Part shown: piece after piece, positions 7,348-14,618 of the stretch
Layout: each line of letters begins with the position of its first letter
Numbering within the stretch: the stretch's first letter is position 1
Source: CAYYOS01 sp964473355
Lineage (GTDB): Bacteria > Pseudomonadota > Gammaproteobacteria > Burkholderiales > REEB80
Length of the DNA: 23,609 nucleotides
Direction of reading: 5' to 3'
NCBI GenBank assembly: GCA_964473355.1
Contig: CAYYOS010000019.1
Coordinates: 1 to 23,609, forward strand
Translations under genes and position numbers: made by a program
The notes under the pieces: model-generated
What the model was told of the DNA's origin: nothing
The model's input: the letters and a program-made list of their open reading frames with translations, nothing else
Databases searched by the model: none

Positions 7348-7368
7348 AGGGCGGCAGTACGCCGCCCT
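7348..7368 (+). other. GC-rich stem-loop between rubrerythrin and Fe-S oxidoreductase genes
   Basis: AGGGCGGC-AGTAC-GCCGCCCT is a perfect 8-bp stem with a 5-nt loop, 10 nt after the rubrerythrin stop and 16 nt before the next ATG. No T-run follows, so it is not a classical terminator. It could protect the 3' end of a processed rubrerythrin mRNA or weaken translation of the downstream gene. Confidence 0.55.
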
Positions 7369-7384
7369 CATTGGAGAGGTATAA

Positions 7385-8710
7385 ATGACGGCACGAGAGG
7401 GTAGCCTAGAGGCACCACAACGGCATCCGATTGATTGGCAAAATCCAGATTACTACGACGAAGGGTTGTTAAATGACGAATTACATCGTGTCTATGATGT
7501 ATGTCATGGCTGCCGCCGCTGTTTTAATCTTTGTCACGCTTTCCCTACCTTATTTGATTTGATAGACGAGAGCAAAACAGGCGAGCTAGACAGCGTAGCT
7601 AAGGAACAATACGGCCGGGTGGTAGATCAATGTTATTTATGCGATATGTGTTTTATGACCAAATGCCCGTATGTGCCCCCACATCCTTTGAATATTGATT
7701 TTCCTCACTTAATGTTGCGCGCTAAAGCCGTAAAACACCAAAAGATGGGCGCGCGCTTTCGCGATCGAATGCTTTCCAGCACCGATTTTGTGGGCAAACT
7801 TGCTTCCATCCCGGTGGTGGTAAATTTCGTTAATGCAGCCTTAAAGACTCGCTTCACCCGCGTTGCCGCAGATACGATTTTGGGTATTCACCGAGATCGA
7901 CGCTTGCCGCATTATCATCGCGCAACTTTTCGCAAACAAGCGCGCGGTAATCACGAGTTTCCCTTAAGGCAAGGTACGGTTCCCGGAAAAGTAGCCATTT
8001 ATAGCACCTGCTACGTTAATTTTAATGAACCGGGCATCGGGTTAGATTTGCTGCGTGTCCTAGAGCATAATGAAATTCCCACACGAATAGTTGAAAAGGA
8101 AGCTTGCTGCGGGATGCCAAAATTGGAATTGGGCGATCTTAAGGCCGTACAGCGCCTAAAGGAAAAAAACATTCCGCTATTGGCAAAGCTTGCCCGAGAG
8201 GGATATGCGATTTTGGCCGCTGTGCCCTCTTGTGTGCTGATGTTCAAACAAGAGCTGCCCCTGCTCTTTCCTAATGACGCCGATGTAAAAATCGTAGCGC
8301 AGGCGATGTTCGATCCTTTTGATTATTTGTTAATGCGCCACAAGGATGGGCTTTTAAAAACTAATTTTACCCAGGCCTTGGGTAACATTGCTTACCATGT
8401 GCCGTGCCATCAGCGCGTGCAAAACATTGGATTACGCACGCGCGAATTGCTGCAAATGGCCCCGAGCACGACCTTTACCACGGTGGAGCGCTGCTCCGGT
8501 CACGATGGTACATGGGGCGTAAAATCTGAATTTTTCGCGCGATCCATGCAAATTGGTAAACCAGTATTTAAACTTATGACCGAAGCTAAAGCCGATTTTA
8601 TTAGTTCGGACTGCGCCATTGCCGCGCGGCAAATACAACAAGGCATGGGAGACGGTGCGCCGCCTAAGCACCATCCTATTACTTTGCTAAAAATGGCGTA
8701 TGGTCTTTAG
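7385..8710 (+). CDS. (Fe-S)-binding oxidoreductase, HdrD/GlpC-like with CCG domains
   Basis: The 441-residue soluble protein has two N-terminal [4Fe-4S] sites (C40, C43, C46, C50 in CHGCRRCFNLC; C83, C86, C89, C94 in CYLCDMCFMTKC). Two cysteine-rich CCG-type modules follow, seen as STCYVNFNEPG with EACCGMPKLELGD, and VPCHQRVQNIG with RCSGHDGTWGVK. This layout is that of heterodisulfide-reductase D, glycerol-3-phosphate dehydrogenase subunit C and related electron carriers. The second CCG module has CSG in place of CCG. No flavin or membrane domain is present, so it probably passes electrons between partner proteins. GGAGAGG lies just before the ATG. Its position between a rubrerythrin and an EncFtn-like gene suggests it supplies or removes electrons for those di-iron proteins, which is inference. 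Confidence 0.85.
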   Translation: MTAREGSLEAPQRHPIDWQNPDYYDEGLLNDELHRVYDVCHGCRRCFNLCHAFPTLFDLIDESKTGELDSVAKEQYGRVVDQCYLCDMCFMTKCPYVPPHPLNIDFPHLMLRAKAVKHQKMGARFRDRMLSSTDFVGKLASIPVVVNFVNAALKTRFTRVAADTILGIHRDRRLPHYHRATFRKQARGNHEFPLRQGTVPGKVAIYSTCYVNFNEPGIGLDLLRVLEHNEIPTRIVEKEACCGMPKLELGDLKAVQRLKEKNIPLLAKLAREGYAILAAVPSCVLMFKQELPLLFPNDADVKIVAQAMFDPFDYLLMRHKDGLLKTNFTQALGNIAYHVPCHQRVQNIGLRTRELLQMAPSTTFTTVERCSGHDGTWGVKSEFFARSMQIGKPVFKLMTEAKADFISSDCAIAARQIQQGMGDGAPPKHHPITLLKMAYGL

Positions 8711-8796
8711 GCAAATCAAGCCAACCATAGCGGGTAACAGGCGCGCTCCAATCTAGTTATCGTACTTGAATTGTGTAAATTAAATTAAGGAAAAAA

Positions 8797-9105
8797 ATGG
8801 CAAATGAAGGCTACCACGAACCGCTAGATAAATTAAGCGCTGCAACGCTGGATATGCACCGCGCGGTACAGTCGTTAATGGAAGAATTGGAAGCGGTCGA
8901 TTGGTATAGCCAACGCATGGACGCATGTACCGACCCGGAGCTCAAAGCTATATTGCAGCATAATCGCGACGAGGAAAAAGAGCACGCCGTGATGGTGCTG
9001 GAATGGATACGCCGCCGCGACCCGGAAATGGATAAACAGTTACGCAAAATCTTATTTAAAGACGGCCCCATTGCCGGGGATCACGAGGATGATCATGATG
9101 CCTAA
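8797..9105 (+). CDS. Encapsulated-ferritin-like (EncFtn) protein without encapsulin-targeting peptide
   Basis: The 102-residue product aligns along its length with the two-helix EncFtn ferroxidases known from Rhodospirillum rubrum. Metal-site residues are conserved with an offset of two: E29, E30, E32, W36, Y37 (MEELEAVDWY) and E60, H63 (NRDEEKEHA) correspond to E31, E32, E34, W38, Y39, E62 and H65 of that protein. In the known system EncFtn oxidises Fe(II) as a ring-shaped decamer inside an encapsulin shell and is held there by a C-terminal LGIGSLRG-like peptide. Here the protein ends in a short acidic, histidine-containing tail (GDHEDDHDA) with no such peptide, and no shell gene is seen. 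AAGGA (8787-8791) precedes the ATG. The end overlaps the DUF3501 start, implying coupled translation. Confidence 0.85.
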   Translation: MANEGYHEPLDKLSAATLDMHRAVQSLMEELEAVDWYSQRMDACTDPELKAILQHNRDEEKEHAVMVLEWIRRRDPEMDKQLRKILFKDGPIAGDHEDDHDA

Positions 9106-9682
9106 GCTCACGCGTGACAGTTTGCTAAGCCTTGAGGCGTATGCAAAAACCCGTGCGGAATTCCGAGCGCAAGTCATTGCCCACAAAAAGAATCGCCAGC
9201 TCAATTTAGACCCGAACATATCCTTGCTTTTTGAGGATGACCTAACCATCCGTTATCAAGTGCAAGAAATGTTGCGTTCTGAGCGGATCTTTGAGGAGGA
9301 AGGCATACTCGAAGAATTAAATGCGTACAATCCGCTGATTCCGGATGGGCGCAATTGGAAGGCTACTATGCTGCTGTCTTATCCAGACATTGAAGAGCGC
9401 AAGAAAAAACTGGCAGGGCTAGTGGGCGTGGAGCATAAAGTATGGGTGCAGGTTGCCGGCTACGATAAAGTATACGGTATTGCCGACGAGGATCTTGAAC
9501 GTAGTACGGATAACAAAACTTCGGCGGTACATTTTCTGCGCTTCGAGCTCAGCGATCCCATGGTGACAGCCATTAAGGCAGGCGCCGAGTTAACCGCGGG
9601 CATTGATCACCCCGCATTGAATATGCCTAAAGTAGTGGCCAACGCCGCTACGCGACTCGCCTTAGCCGCTGATTTTCAATAA
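9098..9682 (+). CDS. DUF3501 family protein
   Basis: The 194-residue soluble protein matches the DUF3501 family by its N-terminal KLTRDSLLSLEAYAKTR, the LLFEDDLTIRYQVQEMLR and ERIFEEEGI blocks, the NPLIPDGRNWKATM block and the SAVHFLRFEL segment. The biochemical role of DUF3501 is unknown. It is commonly found beside rubrerythrin and CCG-type Fe-S oxidoreductase genes, as here. The start is set at 9098 (MPKLTRDS), 9 nt after a GAGG within the upstream gene; ATG at 9095 is equally possible and would add one Met. Either way it overlaps the EncFtn gene by 8 or 11 nt in another frame, which argues for coupled synthesis. It contains no cysteine-rich or metal-binding motif and is not an encapsulin shell protein. 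Confidence 0.85.
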   Translation: MPKLTRDSLLSLEAYAKTRAEFRAQVIAHKKNRQLNLDPNISLLFEDDLTIRYQVQEMLRSERIFEEEGILEELNAYNPLIPDGRNWKATMLLSYPDIEERKKKLAGLVGVEHKVWVQVAGYDKVYGIADEDLERSTDNKTSAVHFLRFELSDPMVTAIKAGAELTAGIDHPALNMPKVVANAATRLALAADFQ

Positions 9683-9746
9683 GGTTTGGGGTAGGTTTGA
9701 TTTAAGCGGCTCGGGGGCGATCCACGGCCAGTTCATTGAGGTAAAA

Positions 9747-10952
9747 ATGTCCGATGCTTATCTCTTAAATTTAGTAGAAAAACGCTTTGGCAAAAAACCT
9801 TGGCCCTTACGAGTTGAGCTTTGGAATGGTCTCGCCCTTGATTTAGGCCAGCCGGCAAACGTGAAGGTGATATTTCGCACCCCCGCGGCACTCAGTCAAT
9901 TGGTGAAGCCAACTTTAGGAAAGTTGGCGCAATCCTATGTGGAACAACAAATCGATTTAGTAGGAGACGCGCGGGACATTCTGGTATTGGGTGAAGATTT
10001 TTGCAATGCGCAAGCACAAGTGTTAAGCAAGCGATTTAATTTATTTAAGCGATTACGCCATAGTAAATTCTTTGATAAAAAGTCTATTAGCTATCATTAC
10101 GACGTCTCCAATGATTTCTACGCGCTATGGTTAGATCAAAATAGGGTTTATTCCTGCGCCTATTTTAAAGAGGACGGTGATACATTAGACGTCGCGCAAC
10201 AACAGAAACTGGATCACATTTGTCGTAAGTTAAATCTTCAGGCCGGGGAACGTTTTCTGGATATCGGCTGCGGCTGGGGCGGCTTAATACTGTGGGCGGC
10301 AACGCACTATCGTACCCGCTCGGTAGGGGTTACGCTAAGCAAGAATCAGTACGATTATATAAAAAACCAAATCCATGAGCGCGGACTGAGTCAATGGTGT
10401 GAGGTGCGGCTATGTGACTACCGGGATATTTCCGATATCGAAAATTACGATAAAATTGCCAGCGTCGGGATGTTTGAACACGTCGGTCGGAAAAATTTAA
10501 ACCTTTACTTTAATCGAATTTTTTCTCTCCTTAAGCCTGGGGGGTTATTATTAAACCATGGCATAACGGCGGCGACTAAATTTACCCAGGGTCTGGGCAG
10601 CGACATGGGGGATTTTATCGATCGTTACGTGTTTCCTGGCGGGGAGTTGGTTCACGTGTCGGAAGTGCTGGCTGAAATGGCGGCGGCACAATTGGAAACG
10701 CTGGATGTAGAATCCTTGCGTCCGCACTACGCTAAAACGCTATGGCAATGGGTCAGCCGGTTGGAAGCAAACTATCAAGAGGCCAAGCATTTGGTTGGTG
10801 AGCAAAAATTTAGAATTTGGCGTATCTATATGGCCGGCTCGGCGCACGCCTTTGAGCGCGGCTGGATGTCTATCTATCAGGTTTTATGCGCTAAACCCTT
10901 AGCAGATGGCACAGTGCCGTACCCTCTAACGCGTGATCATGTTTACGAATAA
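9747..10952 (+). CDS. Cyclopropane-fatty-acyl-phospholipid synthase family methyltransferase
   Basis: These enzymes use S-adenosylmethionine to add a methylene bridge to unsaturated acyl chains of membrane phospholipids. The 401-residue product has an N-terminal domain, the family's HYDVSNDFYALWLD segment, and the SAM-binding site LDIGCGWGG (171-179). Residues equivalent to the E. coli bicarbonate site appear conserved: C137 (YSCAYF), E244 (GMFEHVG), H271 (LLNHGIT) and Y328 (RPHYAKTL). The conserved cysteine of the E. coli enzyme (Cys354) aligns with S365 (AGSAHAF). The C-terminus is shorter than a strict Cfa at RDHVYE. GAGG (9738-9741) precedes the ATG by 5 nt. The gene overlaps the CNP1-like gene by 14 nt. 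The product could be a cyclopropane synthase or a related lipid methyltransferase. Confidence 0.87.
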   Translation: MSDAYLLNLVEKRFGKKPWPLRVELWNGLALDLGQPANVKVIFRTPAALSQLVKPTLGKLAQSYVEQQIDLVGDARDILVLGEDFCNAQAQVLSKRFNLFKRLRHSKFFDKKSISYHYDVSNDFYALWLDQNRVYSCAYFKEDGDTLDVAQQQKLDHICRKLNLQAGERFLDIGCGWGGLILWAATHYRTRSVGVTLSKNQYDYIKNQIHERGLSQWCEVRLCDYRDISDIENYDKIASVGMFEHVGRKNLNLYFNRIFSLLKPGGLLLNHGITAATKFTQGLGSDMGDFIDRYVFPGGELVHVSEVLAEMAAAQLETLDVESLRPHYAKTLWQWVSRLEANYQEAKHLVGEQKFRIWRIYMAGSAHAFERGWMSIYQVLCAKPLADGTVPYPLTRDHVYE

Positions 10953-11493
10953 ATTGAGCTTTATCTACCTACTCTGCCTTCTTAGTTTGCCTGTTTTTGG
11001 GCAGCCGGTAAATTGGGGGCAGTTTGAGTATGATTTCGATAACGAAAAGCCCTGGCTGGAATTGCAGACGCAAATGCCGGGCTACCCGAAAAACGACGAT
11101 TTGTTAGCATTTATGGTGAGCCCGGTCAACACCAATAAATTTTACATTGACGCGAAATCCATCAATGTTGGGTCTGACGGCGTTGTGCGTTATACGCTGG
11201 TGATAAAAACTGCGGGCGGTGCCGTCAATGTTTCGTTTGAAGGAATACGTTGCGACAAGCGCATGGTAAAACAATACGCTTACGCGGGGACGAACGGTGT
11301 TTGGAGCAAGGTGCGCGACCCCAAATGGAGTGACATCGTGTTTAAAGAATACAATCGCCAACACCATGTACTCTACGACGATTTCTTTTGTCCTCGCAAT
11401 ATTATTATTAAGACAGCGGATGAAGCGGTTAATGCGTTAAAGTATCATGGCATGCATCCGCGCGCGTCCATGGACCCTTCGGCAGCTTATTAA
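10939..11493 (+). CDS. CNP1-like family exported protein
   Basis: The 184-residue product starts with a signal peptide (MFTNKLSFIYLLCLLSLP, likely cut near VFG-QP) and is predicted to be periplasmic or surface-located. The mature part matches the CNP1-like family, first noted as a cryptic neisserial protein: the acidic FEYDFDNEKPWLELQ start, NTNKFYIDAKSI, VRYTLVIKTAGGAVNVSFEGIRC and a second cysteine in DDFFCPRNII. The two cysteines could form a disulphide. The function is unknown. ATG 10939 is preferred over an in-frame GTG at 10933. It begins inside the end of the lipid methyltransferase gene, so the pair is likely one operon, and it converges on proB with a 17-bp spacer. Confidence 0.8.
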   Translation: MFTNKLSFIYLLCLLSLPVFGQPVNWGQFEYDFDNEKPWLELQTQMPGYPKNDDLLAFMVSPVNTNKFYIDAKSINVGSDGVVRYTLVIKTAGGAVNVSFEGIRCDKRMVKQYAYAGTNGVWSKVRDPKWSDIVFKEYNRQHHVLYDDFFCPRNIIIKTADEAVNALKYHGMHPRASMDPSAAY

Positions 11494-11510
11494 GCAGGCT
11501 TATTGCCGCG

Positions 11511-12626
11511 CTATGTTATCACCATATTATCGCGATGAATTAATTCTGGGGCATCCACATACCCCAATATTGCTTCTATTTCCCCGCTTTTACGGCGCAT
11601 GATTTGTCGGGTTTCGTGGGCGTTATAATTCGCCAAGCCGCGGGCAACTTCCGCACCGGACTCGTCTACGCATACGATCAATTCGCCGCGCTCGAAATTC
11701 TCTTGCGCATCGATTACACCAATAGGCAGCAAACTTTTTCCTTCGACTTTTAATGCGCGGACTGCGCCAGCATCCACGATCAATTGACCGCGCACCGGCA
11801 GATGATCGGCCAGCCATTGCTTGCGGGCGGTTAAGCCCGGGGTTTCTGCGCGAAGCAGGGTGCCGGAAGCTTCACCAGCGATCAAGCGTAGCAAAATGTT
11901 GGGCTCTAAGCCGCTAGCAATAATGGTGTGAGCGCCACTTTTGGCTGCGCAACGGGCCGCTCTGATTTTCGTTAACATCCCACCCCGCCCTATATCGCTA
12001 CCCGCGCCACCCGCCATGCTTTCCAGGGACGCGTCCTGAGCGAGCGATTCGCTAATGAGTCGTGCGCTCGGGTCCCGGCGGGGATCACCTGAAAATAACC
12101 CTGCTTGGTCGGTCAAGAGGACCATAAGATCCGCTTCAATAAGATTGGTGACTAAAGCCGCTAAGGTATCATTGTCGCCAAAGCGAATTTCATCGGTGGC
12201 GACGGTGTCATTTTCATTAATGACCGGAATGACGTTTAAACTAAGCAACGATCGTAAGGTAGATTTGGCATTAAGATAGCGCTTGCGGTTGGCTAAGTCG
12301 TCCTGGGTTAGGAGAATTTGCGCGCTGTGTAAGCCATGTTTACGAAAACTGCTTTCATACACTTGAACCAGCCCCATTTGCCCGACCGCCGCCGCCGCTT
12401 GCAGTTCATGCAAAGCGTGGGGGCGTTTTTTCCAGTTTAAGCGCTGCATGCCCTCTGCTATGGCGCCGCTAGAGACCAAGACAATCTCTAGGCCGCCAGC
12501 TTTTAGGGTCGCAATTTGTTCGGCCCAGTGTGCAATCGCCGCGTGATCTAGCCCCACCCCGTTGGCAGTAAGCAGGCTGCTACCGATTTTTACAACAACA
12601 CGTTTAGCTTGGCTGGCAATGCTCAT
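11511..12626 (-). CDS. proB: Glutamate 5-kinase with PUA domain
   Basis: ProB phosphorylates glutamate to gamma-glutamyl phosphate, the first and feedback-controlled step of proline synthesis. The 371-residue product has the amino-acid-kinase fold with VVKIGSSLL (11-19), LVSSGAIAEG, the PVINENDTVATDE substrate loop and GRGGMLTKIRAA. From about residue 280 a C-terminal PUA domain (RGQLIVDAGAVRAL to HRDNMVIT) follows, as in the E. coli enzyme. The length is normal. Its start overlaps the obgE stop as ATGA (12623-12626), so translation is probably coupled. proA is not in the window. Confidence 0.95.
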   Translation of the reverse strand: MSIASQAKRVVVKIGSSLLTANGVGLDHAAIAHWAEQIATLKAGGLEIVLVSSGAIAEGMQRLNWKKRPHALHELQAAAAVGQMGLVQVYESSFRKHGLHSAQILLTQDDLANRKRYLNAKSTLRSLLSLNVIPVINENDTVATDEIRFGDNDTLAALVTNLIEADLMVLLTDQAGLFSGDPRRDPSARLISESLAQDASLESMAGGAGSDIGRGGMLTKIRAARCAAKSGAHTIIASGLEPNILLRLIAGEASGTLLRAETPGLTARKQWLADHLPVRGQLIVDAGAVRALKVEGKSLLPIGVIDAQENFERGELIVCVDESGAEVARGLANYNAHETRQIMRRKSGEIEAILGYVDAPELIHRDNMVIT

Positions 12627-13651
12627 ATGTTCGCTTTAGCTTTTGTCTCCATTAGATGCGCCATAATTGCGTAGCTTAGCCTCTCACAACCTTCGCCCGT
12701 CAAAGCGGAAATTACGAAATATTTTGGAACCTGGCCAAAGGCGGCGACAAAATTTTCAACCGTTTGTTGCTGCGCTTCATTCGCTACTTTATCTATTTTA
12801 TTTAGAACTAACCAGCGAGGTTTTTGATACAAGGCTTCGTCGTATTTGCGCAATTCCGCAGCGATGGCCCGAGCGTCGCGCACTGGATCTGCATTCGGAT
12901 CATCCGGGGCGATATCCACCAAATGCAATAATAAACTGGTGCGGCTTAAATGCCGCAGAAATTGATGGCCCAAGCCTGCGCCTTCCGCCGCACCTTCAAT
13001 TAAGCCGGGGATATCTGCGATCACAAAACTCTGATCATGCGCTACACGTACCACACCTAGATTAGGGTGCAACGTCGTAAAAGGATAATCCGCCACCTTC
13101 GGGGTAGCAGCCGAAACCTTACGGATAAAACTGGATTTTCCGGCGTTGGGTAGCCCAAGTAAACCGACATCAGCCAGTACTTTTAGCTCTAATTTAAGCT
13201 CAAAGTGCTCGCCTTTTTCTCCGGGCGTAAATTCTTTTGGGGAGCGATTCACGCTAGATTTAAAGTGGAGATTTCCCTGACCGCCGGCCCCACCTTTAGC
13301 TATTAATGCGCGTTGGCCATGCTCAGCAAGATCTGCAATAACGCGGCCATCGGCAAGATTGCTAATTACGGTGCCTACGGGCATGCGCAATTCGATGTCC
13401 TCCGCGCCCCGACCATAACAGTCGCCACCACGACCATGACCGCCGCGCGCGGCGCGATGCAGCCTAGCGAAGCGAAAATCAATTAAGGTATTTATATTGC
13501 GATCGGCGAGAGCATAAATACTGCCCCCTTTGCCACCATCGCCGCCGTCCGGCCCCCCTTTAGGTATAAATTTTTCGCGACGGAAGCTCGCGGAACCATC
13601 CCCGCCATCGCCGGCGACTACCTCGATTTTAGCTTCGTCTATGAATTTCAT
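12623..13651 (-). CDS. obgE: GTPase ObgE/CgtA
   Basis: ObgE is an essential GTPase that binds the 50S ribosomal subunit and links ribosome assembly to growth and stress signals. The 342-residue product has the glycine-rich Obg fold at 1-160 (repeated GGDGG/GGKGG turns), then the GTPase domain with G1 GLPNAGKS (166-173), G3 DIPG (213-216) and G4 NKID (284-287). It lacks a longer C-terminal extension, which is common in betaproteobacteria. It lies downstream of rplU-rpmA but is separated from rpmA by a strong terminator hairpin, so its expression must depend on read-through or on a promoter within the ~30 bp after the hairpin. The next gene, proB, overlaps its stop. Confidence 0.95.
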   Translation of the reverse strand: MKFIDEAKIEVVAGDGGDGSASFRREKFIPKGGPDGGDGGKGGSIYALADRNINTLIDFRFARLHRAARGGHGRGGDCYGRGAEDIELRMPVGTVISNLADGRVIADLAEHGQRALIAKGGAGGQGNLHFKSSVNRSPKEFTPGEKGEHFELKLELKVLADVGLLGLPNAGKSSFIRKVSAATPKVADYPFTTLHPNLGVVRVAHDQSFVIADIPGLIEGAAEGAGLGHQFLRHLSRTSLLLHLVDIAPDDPNADPVRDARAIAAELRKYDEALYQKPRWLVLNKIDKVANEAQQQTVENFVAAFGQVPKYFVISALTGEGCERLSYAIMAHLMETKAKANI

Positions 13652-13670
13652 GAAGGCATCGCACTCAGCG

Positions 13671-13703
13671 CAAAAACAAAAGCCCTATCAAGGTGATAGG
13701 GCT
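13671..13703 (-). terminator. Intrinsic terminator or attenuator between rpmA and obgE
   Basis: A perfect 10-bp stem AGCCCTATCA / TGATAGGGCT (13681-13690 and 13694-13703) with a 3-nt loop is followed on the minus strand by TTTTGTTTTTG. This is a classic rho-independent terminator directly after rpmA. It would end the ribosomal-protein transcript and keep obgE expression lower. Confidence 0.85.
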
Positions 13704-13723
13704 GGGCGGGTAAATTGTTAAGA

Positions 13724-13981
13724 TTAAAGCGCGACGATATTAACCAATTTTCGCTGCAATGCACCTTTGACTCGGAACTCGACCTGGCCGTCAATTTTAG
13801 CGAACAAGGTGTGGTCCTTGCCCATGCCTACGTTGTCCCCGGGGTGCATTTTAGTGCCCCGTTGCCGCACGATGATACTGCCGGCTGTGACAACTTCGCC
13901 GCCATAGCGTTTTACGCCTAAACGTTTAGATTGCGAGTCACGACCGTTGCGTGAACTGCCCCCAGCTTTTTTATGTGCCAT
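13724..13981 (-). CDS. rpmA: 50S ribosomal protein L27
   Basis: L27 (bL27) is a large-subunit ribosomal protein whose N-terminal tail reaches towards the peptidyl-transferase centre. The 85-residue product has the standard MAHKKAGGSSRNGRDSQSKR start and the GSIIVRQRGTKMHPGDNVG and DHTLFAKIDG segments. The start at 13981 has AAGGAG about 8 nt upstream; the frame stays open further upstream, but that extension is unrelated to L27 and is not translated in this reading. It follows rplU by 123 nt and is followed by an intrinsic terminator. Confidence 0.97.
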   Translation of the reverse strand: MAHKKAGGSSRNGRDSQSKRLGVKRYGGEVVTAGSIIVRQRGTKMHPGDNVGMGKDHTLFAKIDGQVEFRVKGALQRKLVNIVAL

Positions 13982-14104
13982 GTGTAAGTCTCCTTGTTCC
14001 GTATTCCGTTTCCAAATAAAAAATGACGCGAAGGCGAGCCACAGACAGTATGAATAATACGGCAAGGCGAAGCCAACAAAGTCAGTTTTGATTTGGCAAC
14101 GGAA

Positions 14105-14419
14105 TTACTTTAAGGCAATGCCGTCTATGCGTAGCTCGGTATAATTTTGCCTATGCCCCTGATGTTTTTGATAGTGCTTGCGTCTACGCAGTTTAAAAAT
14201 GCGAATTTTTTCGCCGCGTCCATGGGAAACCACGGTGGCTTTAACGGTTGCGCCATTAATAAGTGGCGCGCCGATGGAAATATTGTCACCGTCGGCGAAA
14301 AATAGCACATTGTCTAAAATGATTTCGCTGCCCACGTCGTTGGCAAGCTGTTCGACTTTTAAGGTTTCGCCAGCGGCGACCCGATATTGTTTGCCACCAG
14401 TTTTAATGACTGCGTACAT
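14105..14419 (-). CDS. rplU: 50S ribosomal protein L21
   Basis: L21 (bL21) is a large-subunit protein that binds 23S rRNA. The 104-residue product shows the MYAVIKTGGKQYRVAAGE start and the basic KLRRRKHYQKHQGHRQNYT block near the C-terminus, which are diagnostic. It is first in the rplU-rpmA transcription unit and is preceded by a near-consensus promoter about 35-60 bp upstream. Confidence 0.97.
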   Translation of the reverse strand: MYAVIKTGGKQYRVAAGETLKVEQLANDVGSEIILDNVLFFADGDNISIGAPLINGATVKATVVSHGRGEKIRIFKLRRRKHYQKHQGHRQNYTELRIDGIALK

Positions 14420-14452
14420 AAGATGCTCGCTACGAATTTAAGTAAACCGCGG

Positions 14453-14481
14453 ATTATACCTTATCTAAGTTTTCTGGTCAA
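14453..14481 (-). promoter_or_regulatory. Strong sigma70 promoter for rplU-rpmA
   Basis: On the minus strand TTGACC (14481-14476) is followed after 17 bp by a perfect TATAAT (14458-14453). Initiation would be near 14446, with a leader of about 27 nt to the rplU ATG. The quality of the match suits a highly expressed ribosomal operon. Confidence 0.8.
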
Positions 14482-14564
14482 AAACATAACCAGCACGCTT
14501 ATAATGCGGTAAGCTCACGCTCCGGCGAATTAGCTAGTCTAATATGTGTCATTGAATATTGAGC

Positions 14565-14594
14565 TTGACACCTGCGCTCGCCTCTTCCTAACAT
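14565..14594 (+). promoter_or_regulatory. Candidate sigma70 promoter for ispB
   Basis: TTGACA (14565-14570) is a perfect -35, followed after 18 bp by TAACAT (14589-14594), a 4/6 match to the -10. The ispB ATG is 25 nt after the -10, so the leader would be very short. A TATAAT at 14500-14505 is a competing -10 but lacks a good -35. Confidence 0.4.
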
Positions 14595-14618
14595 TCTCTT
14601 TTTTCTGCTGAGCCTTAC

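Noticed and set aside
9098..9682. Encapsulin shell gene next to the EncFtn-like gene
   Set aside because: The position suggested a shell protein, but the sequence matches DUF3501 and at 194 residues is too short and lacks the encapsulin fold's conserved segments.
13982..14065. N-terminal hydrophobic extension of L27
   Set aside because: The frame is open by chance. L27 begins at 13981 with a strong ribosome site, and the extension is unlike any L27.
14500..14505. Perfect TATAAT on the plus strand as the ispB -10
   Set aside because: No acceptable -35 at 16-18 bp; the TTGACA at 14565 is the better anchor.
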